DNA of 64,000 nucleotides from Aquipseudomonas alcaligenes NBRC 14159 (GCF_000467105.1 NZ_BATI01000028.1:62001-126000); one strand, 5' to 3'. Positions 1 through 8,829 are shown, numbered from the stretch's first letter. The notes: a model not told the origin generated them from the letters alone. Numbers and translations are program-made.

Positions 1-299
1 CTGCTCAGGCGGTCGAAGTCGCGGTTGGCGGTGCGCACGTACCAGCCGGTGAGCAGCCAGGACACCAGGATAATGGCGCCAGCCACCGGAATGCCGACGC
101 TCAGCTGCTGGCCATCGACCAGCGGGGCGTGCAGCCAGCGGGGGGCGAAGGCGACGATCAGCATGAACAGGTAGTAGCCGCCCAGCACGGCGGCGGTGAG
201 GCTCCAGGCGAGGCGCGAGCGCCGCCGCACCAGCTCCTGGAAACGCGGGTTGCTGCGGATCTGCGCATAGCGCTGGGTATGCGGTGAGGTCTGGGTCAT
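1..299 (-). CDS. yjcH: DUF485 inner-membrane protein (YjcH type), partial
   Basis: About 99 residues are visible from the ATG at 299, and the reading frame runs off the window edge before a stop. The family is about 100-105 residues, so only the last few are missing. A charged N-terminus (MTQTSPHTQRYAQIRSNPRF) is followed by two hydrophobic segments at about residues 33-52 and 66-85, the usual DUF485 layout. In E. coli and pseudomonads this small protein is encoded between an acyl-CoA or acetyl-CoA synthetase and the acetate symporter ActP. Here the synthetase lies directly upstream on the same strand. An actP gene is therefore expected just outside the window, which is inference. Its biochemical role is not known. 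Confidence 0.8.
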   Translation of the reverse strand, partial: MTQTSPHTQRYAQIRSNPRFQELVRRRSRLAWSLTAAVLGGYYLFMLIVAFAPRWLHAPLVDGQQLSVGIPVAGAIILVSWLLTGWYVRTANRDFDRLS

Positions 300-398
300 G
301 TGAAGTTCCTTGTTGTTTTTGTGGAACCTGGGCAAAGCCTCCCCGTGCGACCGGCATGAGCCGGCCGCCGGAGCGGCGGTACGGAGTGGGGGGCGGGC

Positions 399-2021
399 TT
401 ACAGGGCCTTGGCCATGTCGCGCAGCACGTACTTCTGGATCTTGCCGGTGCTGGTCTTGGGCAGCTGGGTGAAGACCACGGTCCTGGGCACCTTGAAGCC
501 GGCCAGGTGCTCGCGGCAGAAGGCGATGATGTCGGCCTGGGTCACGTTCTGGTGGTCGGCCTTGAGGGTGATGAAGGCGCAGGGCGTTTCACCCCACTTC
601 TCGTCCGGACGGGCGACGACGGCCGCTTCCAGTACGCCGTGGTGGCGATAGAGCACCCCCTCGACCTCGATGGTGCTGATGTTCTCGCCACCGGAGATGA
701 TGATGTCCTTGAGGCGATCGCGGATTTCCACGTAGCCGTCCGGGTGGCACACGGCCAGGTCGCCGGTGTGGAACCAGCCGCCCTCGAAGGCCTCTTCGGT
801 GGCGGTCGGGTTCTTCAGGTAGCCCTTCATCACGGTGTTGCCGCGCATGAAGATCTCGCCGATGGTCTCGCCATCGCGCGGCACCGGTTCCAGCGTCTTG
901 GGATCGCCGACCATGACACCTTCCAGGGTCGGGTAGCGCACGCCCTGGCGGGCCTTGATCTGCGCCCGCTCATCCAGCGGCAGGGCGTCCCACTCGGCAT
1001 GCCAGGCGCACAGGGTGACCGGGCCGTACACCTCGGTGAGGCCGTAGACATGGGTGACATGGATGCCCATTTCCTCGACCGCGCCAATCACCTTGGCGGG
1101 CGGCGCCGCGCCGGCCACCATGGCCTTGACCGGGTGATCGATGGCGGCCTTGGCTTCCGGCGGCATGTTGACCAGGGCGTTGAGCACGATCGGCGCGCCG
1201 CACAGATGGGTGACCTGCTCGTCGCGGATCAGGGTGAGGATCTTGGCCGGGTCGACCCGGCGCAGGAACACGTGCACGCCGGCCAGCGCGGTGATGGTCC
1301 AGGGGTAGCACCAGCCATTGCAGTGGAACATCGGCAGGGTCCACAGGTACACCGGGTGGTTGCCCATGTTCCAGGTCATCTGGTTGCCGAGGGCATTCAG
1401 GTAGGCGCCGCGGTGGTGGTAGACCACGCCCTTGGGATTGCCGGTGGTGCCGGAGGTGTAGTTGAGGCTGATGGCGTCCCATTCGTCGTGCGGCCACTGC
1501 CAGGCGAACTCCGGGTCACCCTCGGCCAGCAGCGCCTCGTAGTCGAGATCGCTGACCGGCTGGCCCTCGCCGTACTCGGGATCGTTGACGTCGATCACCA
1601 GCAGCGGGTGGCCGAGCATGCCGACGGCGGCGTGGATCACGTCATGGAATTCACGGTCGGCGATCAGCGCCTTGGCTTCGCCGTGCTGCAGCATGAAGGC
1701 GATGGCTTCGGCGTCCAGGCGCACATTGAGGGTGTTGAGCACGGCACCGATCATCGGCACGCCGAAGTGCGCCTCGAGCATCTCCGGGATGTTCGGCAGC
1801 ATCACCGCCACCGTGTCGCCCTTCTTGATGCCGCGGCCGGCCAGGGCCGAGGCCAGGCGGCGGCAGCGCGCATAGGTCTGGGCCCAGTCGCGGCGTACGG
1901 CGCCGTGCACCACCGCCGGGTAGTGCGGGTACACCGCCGCCGTGCGCTCGATGAAGCTCAGCGGGCTGAGGGCGATGTGGTTGACCGGGGCAGGATTCAG
2001 GCCTTGCTCGTAGATCGACAT
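399..2021 (-). CDS. AMP-forming acyl-CoA synthetase
   Basis: 540-residue member of the ANL superfamily, which activates a carboxylic acid with ATP to an acyl-adenylate and then to the CoA thioester. Motifs seen: the P-loop YTSGTTGNPKGVV, the A5 motif HVYGLTEVYGP, the hinge region HTGDLAVCHPDGYVEIRDR followed by KDIIISGGENIS, and the C-terminal catalytic lysine in KTSTGKIQKYVLRD. The ATG at 2021 is preferred to an in-frame GTG at 2033 because the AGGTG Shine-Dalgarno-like sequence overlaps the GTG and sits about 9 nt before the ATG. The length is far below that of true acetyl-CoA synthetase (about 650), so a medium-chain or branched acyl substrate is more likely. The exact substrate cannot be read from sequence. 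The yjcH gene follows it. Confidence 0.9.
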   Translation of the reverse strand: MSIYEQGLNPAPVNHIALSPLSFIERTAAVYPHYPAVVHGAVRRDWAQTYARCRRLASALAGRGIKKGDTVAVMLPNIPEMLEAHFGVPMIGAVLNTLNVRLDAEAIAFMLQHGEAKALIADREFHDVIHAAVGMLGHPLLVIDVNDPEYGEGQPVSDLDYEALLAEGDPEFAWQWPHDEWDAISLNYTSGTTGNPKGVVYHHRGAYLNALGNQMTWNMGNHPVYLWTLPMFHCNGWCYPWTITALAGVHVFLRRVDPAKILTLIRDEQVTHLCGAPIVLNALVNMPPEAKAAIDHPVKAMVAGAAPPAKVIGAVEEMGIHVTHVYGLTEVYGPVTLCAWHAEWDALPLDERAQIKARQGVRYPTLEGVMVGDPKTLEPVPRDGETIGEIFMRGNTVMKGYLKNPTATEEAFEGGWFHTGDLAVCHPDGYVEIRDRLKDIIISGGENISTIEVEGVLYRHHGVLEAAVVARPDEKWGETPCAFITLKADHQNVTQADIIAFCREHLAGFKVPRTVVFTQLPKTSTGKIQKYVLRDMAKAL

Positions 2022-2121
2022 GGCAAATGACACCTTTGGCGAATTGTTAGCTCTGGTATATCCGGTGTATCAGACAGGTACCGGTTTTATTCTGGATGCC
2101 ATTTATAGTTTTTGCGCGTTC

Positions 2122-2138
2122 AGTATGGAATCAATACT
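2122..2138. promoter_or_regulatory. Inverted repeat in AT-rich divergent intergenic region
   Basis: The 153-bp gap between the acyl-CoA synthetase and the kinase gene is clearly AT-rich compared with its surroundings. It contains perfect 5-bp arms AGTAT and ATACT separated by 7 bp. It is the natural place for the divergent promoters and for a binding site of the adjacent FixJ-like regulator. The assignment as an operator is inference; no well-spaced sigma-70 or sigma-54 promoter could be picked out. Confidence 0.3.
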
Positions 2139-2174
2139 ATGGTTGTATAGGTTAATTACTATAAGGCTCTGGCC

Positions 2175-4463
2175 GTGACATCAGCCGCCCTGTCTGCCGA
2201 TCTTTCCCTTCAGGGGTTGCTGCGCGCCGTGCGCGAGGCGGCGCCGCTGGCCGTGCGTGCCGACGCGCTGCGCAGCGCCCTGCTGGCCTGCCCGCAGGTG
2301 TGCCAGGTGTGGTACCTGAGCTGGCAGCCGAGCGCCCTGACCTATGCCCAGGAGGGAGGCGTGGCGCTGCCGCCCGGGCAGGGCGATCCGCTCGCCGCCA
2401 GCGACCAGGTGCTGTTCGAGCGCCTGCAGGATGAGCCGGTCATCGACTTCGCCGCGCTGCGCGGGCTGCCCTGCTGGCTGGCAGGCCGCCTGCGCCGCGC
2501 CGCCGTCCACCAGGGATGCGCGCTGGCGCTGGAGCTGATGGCCGGGCGGCCCGGCCTGCTGCTGGTCGAGGTGCGGCAAGCGGCCGACCAGCACTGGCTG
2601 GCCTGGTTGCGCGAGCTGCTGGTGCAGGTTCTGGGTCTGGCCACGGGCATGACGCGCAGCTCCCCGCTGCTCGGCGGGGACCCGCAGCCGGCGCTGTTGC
2701 TGGATGCCGAGGCGCGCGCGCTGGACATGAATGGCGCCTTCCGCGCGCTGCTCGGCGAGCGGGGCGCCGCTGCACTGGAGGCGCTGCTGCCGGTCAACCG
2801 GCAACAACTGGTGCGGGCATGTCTGACGCAAGGGCGGGCGGTCGAGGGCGTCGAGGCGCAGGACGGCGAACGCATTCTGATCTGGTGCTTCATCCCCGAT
2901 GTGGTCGAGCAGCGCGTGCTGGCACGCTGCCGCGACGCTTCGCACGAGGTACGCGAGGCGCGCGAAGCGGCGCGTGCCGGCAGGCTGTACCGGCTGATCA
3001 CCGAGAACACCACCGACCTGATTTCCCGGCATACCCCCGAGGGGGTGTTCCTCGATGCCTCGCCGGCCAGCTGGACGCTGCTCGGCTACTGGCCGGAACA
3101 GCTGCGTGGGCGTGGCGTGCAGGCCCTGCTGCATCCGCAGGACCGCAAGCAGCTGATGCCGCGGGCCGGCGAAGCCCTGGCGCAGGATGGCTACCACACC
3201 ATGACCTACCGCATCCGCCATCGTGACGGCCACTGGCTGTGGTTCGAGACCGCCAGCCGGGCGATTCGCGAGACCTACACCGGCACGGTGGTCGAAGTGG
3301 TCAGCGTCTCGCGCGATATCACCGCCCGGGTGCAGGCCGAGGAAAACCGCCGGCGCCTGGCCGAGGTGGTGGAAGCCAACACTGACCTGGTGCTGTTCAG
3401 CGATGCCGACGGCCGCCTCAGCTACCTCAATCCGGCCGCCCGCAAGGCGCTCGGCCTGACCGGCGCTGCGCCGCTGCCCGAGTTCGCCGAGCTGCTGGCT
3501 GCCGCCGACCTGGCGCGCCTGCAGGGTGAGGGACGCGACACCGCCGAGCGCTCCGGGGTGTGGAGCGGCGAGCTGCGCCTGCTGCGCCAGGGAGCCGCGC
3601 CGCTGCCGGTATCGCTGGTGCTGCTGGCCCATCGCGCTGCCGGCGGCGAGCGCTACTACTCGATGGTGGCGCGTGACATGAGCGAGCGCGAACTGCGCGA
3701 GGCGCAGCAGCGGCGGCACCAGGACGAGCTGGCGCACACCGCGCGCCTGGTGACCCTGGGCGAGCTGGCGTCCGGCATCGCCCACGAAATCAACCAGCCG
3801 CTGGCGGCGGTGGTCAATTACGCCGGTGCCAGCCAGCGCTACCTGCAGAGCCTCGGCAGCAACCCGCAGGCGGCCGAACGCATCGCCCAGGGCCTGGCGC
3901 GCATCACCGAGCATGCCAACCATGCGGCGCAGGTGATCAAGCGTCTGCGCGGCTTCCTGCGCAAGGGCCAGCGGCGCATGCAGGCGCTGCAGCCCGAAGA
4001 GGTGGCGCGCGAGGCGGTGCGCCTGTGCCAGTGGGAAGCCGGCAGCCGCCAGGTGAGCATCGACGAAGATTTCGCCGCCGGCCTGCCGGTGGTCTACGCC
4101 GACCGCGTGCTGCTCGAGCAGGTGCTGCTGAACCTGTTGCGCAACGCCATGGACGCCAACGGCGAGGCGCATCCGGGGCAACCCTCGCGGATCGAGCTGA
4201 GCGCCGTCGAGGAGGGCGGCCTGCTGTGCCTGCGGGTGACCGATCAGGGCCCTGGGGTCAGTGTCGACGCGCTGGAACACATCTTCACCCCCTTCTACAC
4301 CAGCAAGGCGGAAGGGCTGGGGCTGGGCCTGTCGATGAGCCGCAGCATCATCGAGGGCTTCGGCGGCGCCCTGGAAGCGCGGCCGGCTGCCGGCGGCGGC
4401 CTGGTCCTGGAATGCCGCCTGCCGCTGGGGCGTACAGAACAACAACAAGAGGAGCTTGAATGA
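2175..4463 (+). CDS. PAS-domain sensor histidine kinase
   Basis: 762 residues from a GTG start, with no signal peptide or membrane segment, so it is probably cytoplasmic. An undefined N-terminal region (about 1-165, GAF-like size) is followed by three PAS-like segments (about 170-255, 270-385 and 390-510). The second ends with the typical PAC sequence VVSVSRDITARVQAEE. The dimerisation domain carries the phospho-acceptor His537 in GIAHEINQPLAAV, a FixL/DctB-type H box. The ATPase domain has the N box LLNLLRNAMDAN and the G boxes DQGPGV and GLGLGLSMS. It overlaps the downstream response regulator by 4 bp, so the two are cotranslated partners. Inferred role: sensing a carboxylate-related or redox cue and controlling the divergent synthetase operon. 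Confidence 0.9.
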   Translation: MTSAALSADLSLQGLLRAVREAAPLAVRADALRSALLACPQVCQVWYLSWQPSALTYAQEGGVALPPGQGDPLAASDQVLFERLQDEPVIDFAALRGLPCWLAGRLRRAAVHQGCALALELMAGRPGLLLVEVRQAADQHWLAWLRELLVQVLGLATGMTRSSPLLGGDPQPALLLDAEARALDMNGAFRALLGERGAAALEALLPVNRQQLVRACLTQGRAVEGVEAQDGERILIWCFIPDVVEQRVLARCRDASHEVREAREAARAGRLYRLITENTTDLISRHTPEGVFLDASPASWTLLGYWPEQLRGRGVQALLHPQDRKQLMPRAGEALAQDGYHTMTYRIRHRDGHWLWFETASRAIRETYTGTVVEVVSVSRDITARVQAEENRRRLAEVVEANTDLVLFSDADGRLSYLNPAARKALGLTGAAPLPEFAELLAAADLARLQGEGRDTAERSGVWSGELRLLRQGAAPLPVSLVLLAHRAAGGERYYSMVARDMSERELREAQQRRHQDELAHTARLVTLGELASGIAHEINQPLAAVVNYAGASQRYLQSLGSNPQAAERIAQGLARITEHANHAAQVIKRLRGFLRKGQRRMQALQPEEVAREAVRLCQWEAGSRQVSIDEDFAAGLPVVYADRVLLEQVLLNLLRNAMDANGEAHPGQPSRIELSAVEEGGLLCLRVTDQGPGVSVDALEHIFTPFYTSKAEGLGLGLSMSRSIIEGFGGALEARPAAGGGLVLECRLPLGRTEQQQEELE

Positions 4464-5098
4464 GCGTTCAGGAGCAAGTGGTGTATGTGGTCGACGACGA
4501 CCAGGGCATGCTCGATTCCACCGTCTGGCTGCTCGAGTCGGTCGGCCTCAAGGCGCTGCCGTTCACCAGCGGGCGCGCCTTTCTCGAGGCCTGCGACCGG
4601 CAGCGCAACGCCTGTGTGCTGCTCGATGTGCGCATGCCCGGCATGGGTGGGCTGAATGTGCAGGAAGAGCTGCGCCGGCGCGGTATCGACCTGCCGCTGA
4701 TCTTCGTCAGCGGACATGCCGATGTGCCCATCGTGGTGCGCGCCTTTCGTGCCGGCGCGGTGGATTTCATCGAGAAGCCCTACAACGAGCAGCTGCTGCT
4801 CGACAGCGTGCAGCAGGCGCTGGCCAGCCGCGTACAGCCACCGCCGGCGGAAGCGGGACGGCTGGCCGAGGTGCGGGCGTGCCTGGACCAGCTCACCCCG
4901 CGCGAGCGCGATGTGCTGCTGCCGTTGGTGCGTGGCCATACCAACCGGGAGATCGCCGAGCAGCTCGCCATCAGCGTGAAGACCGTCGATCTGTACCGCT
5001 CGCGGGTGATGAAGCGCATGCAGGCGCAAACCCTGCCCGAGCTGGTGGGGATGGCCATCGCGGCCGGGCTGGTCGACCCGCTGGCGCTGCGTGGCTAG
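4460..5098 (+). CDS. FixJ/NarL-type response regulator, LuxR HTH
   Basis: 212 residues. The receiver domain (about 6-120) has the acidic pocket VVDDD and the phospho-acceptor Asp56 in LLDVRMPGMGG, then SGHADVPIVVRAFRAGAVDFIEKP, the FixJ-family signature. The C-terminal LuxR-type helix-turn-helix (about 148-205) begins LTPRERDVLLPLVRGHTNREIA and contains the recognition helix around SVKTVDLYRSRVMKRM. ATGA overlap with the kinase gene shows that the pair works together. The stop codon overlaps the stop of the convergent methyltransferase on the palindrome CTAG at 5095-5098, leaving no room for a terminator between them. Likely target: the divergent acyl-CoA synthetase-yjcH operon (inference). 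Confidence 0.92.
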   Translation: MSVQEQVVYVVDDDQGMLDSTVWLLESVGLKALPFTSGRAFLEACDRQRNACVLLDVRMPGMGGLNVQEELRRRGIDLPLIFVSGHADVPIVVRAFRAGAVDFIEKPYNEQLLLDSVQQALASRVQPPPAEAGRLAEVRACLDQLTPRERDVLLPLVRGHTNREIAEQLAISVKTVDLYRSRVMKRMQAQTLPELVGMAIAAGLVDPLALRG

Positions 5099-5706
5099 TC
5101 GGCCCAGCCGTGCCAGACCCAGGTCAGCGGGCGCGGTCCCTGCAGGTAGCGGCTGTGGACTTCCCTGAGGCGGAACCCGCCGGCCTTGAGCAGCGCCGGG
5201 ATGTCGCGGTTGAGGTGACAGCCGCCGGCCAGTGGCCGCCACAGCGGTGTGAGGCGGTCCTGCCAGACGCGGACCTTGAGGTCCGGCGCGCGGCCATGTT
5301 CACCGAACAGGAACTGGCCACCGGGCTTGAGTACCCGTCGCATCTCCTGCAGCGCGGCCAGTGGATCGGGGATGGTGCACAGGGTGAAGGTGCAGACGAT
5401 GCTGTCGAAGCTGGCGTCGGCGGCCTGGATCTGCCCCAGCTCCAGGGCGATCATCTCCACCGGGATGCCGATGGCGGCGGCACGCTGGCGCGCCAGGCCT
5501 TGCATCTGTGCGGCCGGGTCGACGCCGACGATGGTGCTGACCTTGTCCGCATCGTAGAAGCTCAGGTTGAGCCCGGTGCCGATGCCGATCTCCAGCACCC
5601 GGCCACTGGCCTGCGGCACTATCTGGGCGCGGGTCTTCATCACCTGGCCCATGCCGCAGGCGAAGTCGATCAGGTGCGGCAGGATCTTCTCGTCGTAGAA
5701 CTTCAT
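5095..5706 (-). CDS. Class I SAM-dependent methyltransferase
   Basis: 203 residues. Rossmann-type methyltransferase with the SAM-binding motif I VLEIGIGTGLNLSFY, an acidic second strand VGVDPAA, and the post-motif stretch FDSIVCTFTLCTIPDPLAAL followed by RRVLKPGGQFLFGEHGR. This is the Methyltransf_11/UbiE-like pattern, closest in feel to small METTL7-type enzymes. The methyl acceptor is unknown. It starts within the stop codon of the upstream NAD-binding protein (ATGA overlap), so the two form a translationally coupled pair. Confidence 0.85.
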   Translation of the reverse strand: MKFYDEKILPHLIDFACGMGQVMKTRAQIVPQASGRVLEIGIGTGLNLSFYDADKVSTIVGVDPAAQMQGLARQRAAAIGIPVEMIALELGQIQAADASFDSIVCTFTLCTIPDPLAALQEMRRVLKPGGQFLFGEHGRAPDLKVRVWQDRLTPLWRPLAGGCHLNRDIPALLKAGGFRLREVHSRYLQGPRPLTWVWHGWAD

Positions 5707-6347
5707 CAGCGCCCCAGGCGGCGCAGTTCATCAGACTCGACGATCCGCGTGCCCTCGCCCTCTTCCAGCGCCAGGCGCCACAGCGCGCGGGCCAGCACGG
5801 CGGCCTCGATGCCGCGGTACTTGCCGGGGATCCAGCGCATCAGCGGTGCGGCCAGGCGCTCGCCGAGACGGAACTCGCGGCGCGGGCCGAGCAGCAGCGA
5901 CGGGCGCACGATGGTCAGTTGCGGCCAGCCCATCGCCTGCAGGGCTTCCTCGGTCTCGCCCTTGACCCGGTTGTAGAACACCGACGAGCGCGGGTCGGCG
6001 CCCAGGGCGCTGATCACCAGCAGGTGGCGGGTGCCCAGCTCGCGGGCGCGGCGGGCGAAGGCCAGGACCAGTTCCTGGTCGACGGCGCGGAACGCCTCCT
6101 GCGAGCCGGCCTGGCGAATGGTGGTGCCCAGGCAGCAGAAGGCCGCGTCGATCCTGCCGTCGAGTTGCGGCAGCAGGTCACGCAGCTGGCCGACTGGGTT
6201 GTCCAGATGGGCATGCTCGGCCAGCGGGCTGCGGCTGGGGGCCAGCACGCGGCTGATGGTCGGCTCGCTGAGCAGGCGGTCGAGCAGGTGTTCGCCGGTC
6301 AGGCCAGTGGCTCCGGCGAGCAGTATGTGCTGGGGCGTCAGGTACAT
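5706..6347 (-). CDS. NAD(P)-binding atypical SDR protein (TIP30/HTATIP2-like)
   Basis: 213 residues. The N-terminal dinucleotide-binding motif is [18 protein letters not shown]. The active-site-like YNRVK with an upstream serine in LLVISALGA follows the short-chain dehydrogenase layout. [20 protein letters not shown] resembles the TIP30/YwnB group of atypical SDRs. The product and substrate are unknown. It is the first gene of a two-gene minus-strand unit with the methyltransferase. PAO1 carries a similar gene in a similar place (from memory). Confidence 0.8.
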   Translation of the reverse strand: MYLTPQHILLAGATGLTGEHLLDRLLSEPTISRVLAPSRSPLAEHAHLDNPVGQLRDLLPQLDGRIDAAFCCLGTTIRQAGSQEAFRAVDQELVLAFARRARELGTRHLLVISALGADPRSSVFYNRVKGETEEALQAMGWPQLTIVRPSLLLGPRREFRLGERLAAPLMRWIPGKYRGIEAAVLARALWRLALEEGEGTRIVESDELRRLGR

Positions 6348-6415
6348 GCTGTTCCTCCGCTGTTCAGTATCAGGTTAGAGCGAATTGGCAGAAGCGGGCT
6401 AAAACTGATCGCCAT

Positions 6416-8119
6416 TTATTGCGCTTTCGTCGCCGCGCTCAGCGCTTCTTCCGCCTGCTGCCGACGCAGCTTCTTCCAGTGTTCGAGCACCGGCCTGGGG
6501 GCCCACAGCTGCGGCTCCGAAGGTTCGAAGTCGTCAGCCTGCTCGCGCTCGGCGACCCGGGTCTTGGCCAGCTCGAAGGCGCGTGCGAGGTCGTCGGTCT
6601 CGTTGAGCGCCTCGGCGAACAGGGCGCGGCCGAAGTAGGTGAAGTCGTTCTCCTCGGAACAGCCGAAGGACACCCGGTCGGCCCGCGCGGCGGTCATCAC
6701 CAGGGTCTTGTCATCCTTCAGCGGCGGGATGAAGCCGCCGGAGTAGCAGGCGGAAATCACCACCACCCTGTAGCGGTCGCGCAGGGGCTGCAGCAACGCC
6801 GCCAGTTCGCCGGCCGGCAGGTCGGCCAGCTGCAGCCGCGGCTGGTCGATGCTCAGCTCGTGGTCGTGCGAGCCGTGGCTGGTCAGGTAGAGGAACACCA
6901 GGTCCTCCGGGCCGCTGCGCTCGGCCAGCGTCTGTACGGCGCGGGTCAGGCTCTCGCGGGTAGCCAGCGGGCGATCGGCCAGGTGATCGCGATGGTTGCT
7001 CAGGGTCACGTTGCCGCGGGCGCCGAAGCGCTCGCGCAGCAGCTTGCTGACGTAGTCGGCCTCGCGCAGGAACACGCTCTGCTTGCCGTCACCGGCCAGG
7101 GTCAGGCTGTACAGCTCGACGGCCGGGGTGGAAGCGGGCAGGGCATCCAGCGCCTGTTGCAACAGTTGACCCTGTTGCAGCAGGCCGAGTTCCAGCGGGT
7201 CCGGTCGGGCTGCGCCGTCGGCCTGGCGGATCAGCTCGCCGCCGCGCCAGGTGCCCGCGGTGCGACTACCGTCCAGCGCGGTCAGCTCGCCCGCGCCGGC
7301 GTACTGGCCGTTGGCGAACTGGCCCTGGTAGACGCTGCCGTCGGCCAGGCTCAGCTTGCCCTTGCCGTGGAACTGCCAGTGGCGGAACTCGCCTTCGTAA
7401 TGGCGGCCGTCGGCGCCGCGGAATTCACCCTTGCCGGTCAGCCCGCCGTTCTCGAAGCGCCCGCTCCAGACTTCGCCTTCGCCGTTCTGGTAGCGGCCCT
7501 TGCCATGGAACAGGTCGTTGCGGAAGCCGCCGCTGTAGCGCTCGCCGTCCTCACCCTGGTAGCTGCCTTCGCCTTGCAGCATGCCGTTCTTGAAGGTGCC
7601 GCTGAACTGGCCCTCGGCGTTCTTGCGCACGCCCTCGCCCTGCGGCTCGCCACGCACGAAGCGGCCCTGGTAGCGGCTGCCATCCGGCCATTCCAGCGTG
7701 CCGAGGCCGTGGTAGCGGTCATCGCGGAACTCGCCGCGATAGCTGACGCCACCCTGCTGCAGATGGCCCTCGCCATGCATCCTGCCCTGCTTGAAGCCAC
7801 CCTGGTAACGGGTGCCGTCGGCATAGACCAGCTCGCCCTGGCCATGGAACAGGCCGAGGTGGAACTGGCCGGTGTAGCGTTCGCCACCGGCGCCCCGCCA
7901 GGTGCCGGGTCCCTCGAACAGGCCATCCTTGAACTGGCCCTGGTAGTAGGCGCCGTTGGCGTAGTCGAGGCGCCCTTCGCCCTGCAGGCGGCCGTCCACC
8001 ACCTCGCCGCGGTAGCGGCCACCATCGGGCAGTACGGCGTCGGCTGGCAGCAGGGGTTCGCCATCGCCGCACGCGGCCAGCAGCAGGGCGAGGGTGAGTG
8101 GGGCGAAGTGGCGGAGCAT
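6416..8119 (-). CDS. MORN-repeat lipoprotein with C13 caspase-like peptidase domain
   Basis: 567 residues from the ATG at 8119. The frame stays open to 8170, but that stretch overlaps a terminator hairpin. The N-terminus is a lipoprotein signal with lipobox LLLAAC (Cys17), followed by Gly and Asp. About 12 MORN repeats follow (roughly residues 30-300, typified by GRYRGEVVDGRLQGEGRLDY). The C-terminal domain has the clan CD dyad: His415 in TSHGSHDHE and Cys458 in VVISACYSGGF, then MTAARADRVSFGC. The protein is therefore probably an outer-membrane-anchored cysteine peptidase with a MORN stalk. Family knowledge: C13 peptidases cleave after Asn or Asp or process GPI-like signals in eukaryotes. 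The bacterial role is unknown. It stands alone between an SDR gene and a MaoC gene. Confidence 0.85.
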   Translation of the reverse strand: MLRHFAPLTLALLLAACGDGEPLLPADAVLPDGGRYRGEVVDGRLQGEGRLDYANGAYYQGQFKDGLFEGPGTWRGAGGERYTGQFHLGLFHGQGELVYADGTRYQGGFKQGRMHGEGHLQQGGVSYRGEFRDDRYHGLGTLEWPDGSRYQGRFVRGEPQGEGVRKNAEGQFSGTFKNGMLQGEGSYQGEDGERYSGGFRNDLFHGKGRYQNGEGEVWSGRFENGGLTGKGEFRGADGRHYEGEFRHWQFHGKGKLSLADGSVYQGQFANGQYAGAGELTALDGSRTAGTWRGGELIRQADGAARPDPLELGLLQQGQLLQQALDALPASTPAVELYSLTLAGDGKQSVFLREADYVSKLLRERFGARGNVTLSNHRDHLADRPLATRESLTRAVQTLAERSGPEDLVFLYLTSHGSHDHELSIDQPRLQLADLPAGELAALLQPLRDRYRVVVISACYSGGFIPPLKDDKTLVMTAARADRVSFGCSEENDFTYFGRALFAEALNETDDLARAFELAKTRVAEREQADDFEPSEPQLWAPRPVLEHWKKLRRQQAEEALSAATKAQ

Positions 8120-8168
8120 GGCGAATATCCAGTCTGGGTTCGCGTCGAGTATGCCAGCGGCATAATGC

Positions 8169-8194
8169 AAACGGGGCGCCTGAGCGCCCCGTTT
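8169..8194 (-). terminator. Hairpin terminator after the MaoC gene
   Basis: Perfect 11-bp stem with arms AAACGGGGCGC and GCGCCCCGTTT around a 4-nt loop. The minus-strand transcript continues TTTGCATTAT. It lies 17 bp beyond the stop of the MaoC gene and 50 bp before the MORN-peptidase ATG, so it should separate the two minus-strand transcripts. Confidence 0.8.
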
Positions 8195-8211
8195 CTGCGA
8201 TGTCGGTCAGA

Positions 8212-8667
8212 TCAGACGAAGCACAGCGACAGCGACTCGGCGATGTAGGCCGGTTTGTCCTGGCCTTCGATCTCCAGGGTGGCTTCGATCTTGATCAGCC
8301 ACTGGCCCGGACGCTTCTCGGTGATGTCCAGCACCTTGGCGGCCAGGCGCACGCGCGAGTCCACCTTGACCGGCTGGATGAAGCGCACGCTGTCGAGGCC
8401 GTAGTTGACGGCCATCTTCATGCCTTCCGGGGCGAGCATGAGCTTTTCCAGCAGCACCGGGATCAGCGACAGGCTGAGGAAGCCGTGGGCGATGGTGCTG
8501 CCGAAGGGGGTGTGCTTGGCCTTGACCGGGTCGACGTGGATGAACTGGTGATCACCGGTACATTCGGCGAACTGGTTGATGCGTTGCTGATCGATGGTCA
8601 GCCATTCGGAACGTCCGAGTTCCTTGCCTACATAGTCTTGCAGTTGTGCAACGGGTACGAGCGGCAT
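8212..8667 (-). CDS. MaoC-family (R)-specific enoyl-CoA hydratase
   Basis: 151 residues. Hot-dog fold hydratase with the hydratase-2 motif FAECTGDHQFIHVDPVKAK, which carries the catalytic Asp and His, then TPFGSTIAHGFLSLSLIP. PhaJ-type enzymes hydrate trans-2-enoyl-CoA to (R)-3-hydroxyacyl-CoA. The start at 8667 is set by a strong GGAGGA ribosome-binding site at 8671-8676; the longer open frame to 8754 has no such signal. It is a single-gene unit bounded by the downstream hairpin. The physiological pathway (PHA supply or acyl-CoA turnover) is not shown by the context. Confidence 0.9.
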   Translation of the reverse strand: MPLVPVAQLQDYVGKELGRSEWLTIDQQRINQFAECTGDHQFIHVDPVKAKHTPFGSTIAHGFLSLSLIPVLLEKLMLAPEGMKMAVNYGLDSVRFIQPVKVDSRVRLAAKVLDITEKRPGQWLIKIEATLEIEGQDKPAYIAESLSLCFV

Positions 8668-8793
8668 AGATCCTCCTTGAGGATGCGAGGTCAGTTGTTG
8701 TTTTTGATGAACCAGGCTGGCCCTAGAACAGCATGGGGCGGCGGGGCGGGTCAAGCCGAAAGTCGAGGTTTATGGAGCACCCTCAGGCGTGTC

Positions 8794-8799
8794 TATAAT
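8794..8799 (+). promoter_or_regulatory. Possible -10 element (TATAAT) before the CidA/LrgA pair
   Basis: A perfect TATAAT lies 30 bp upstream of the ATG at 8830 in the only gap before the plus-strand pair. The region 16-18 bp further upstream has only a weak -35 (around TTATGG), so the call rests mainly on the -10. Confidence 0.35.
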
Positions 8800-8829
8800 G
8801 GGCGTCTTTGTTCAGCCGGAGTCTTTCGC

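Noticed and set aside
507..2030. Long open frame opposite the acyl-CoA synthetase, and similar long antisense frames under kinase, leuS, mrdA and other genes
   Set aside because: They mirror strong genes with clear motifs, have no family features, and arise from high GC third-position bias.
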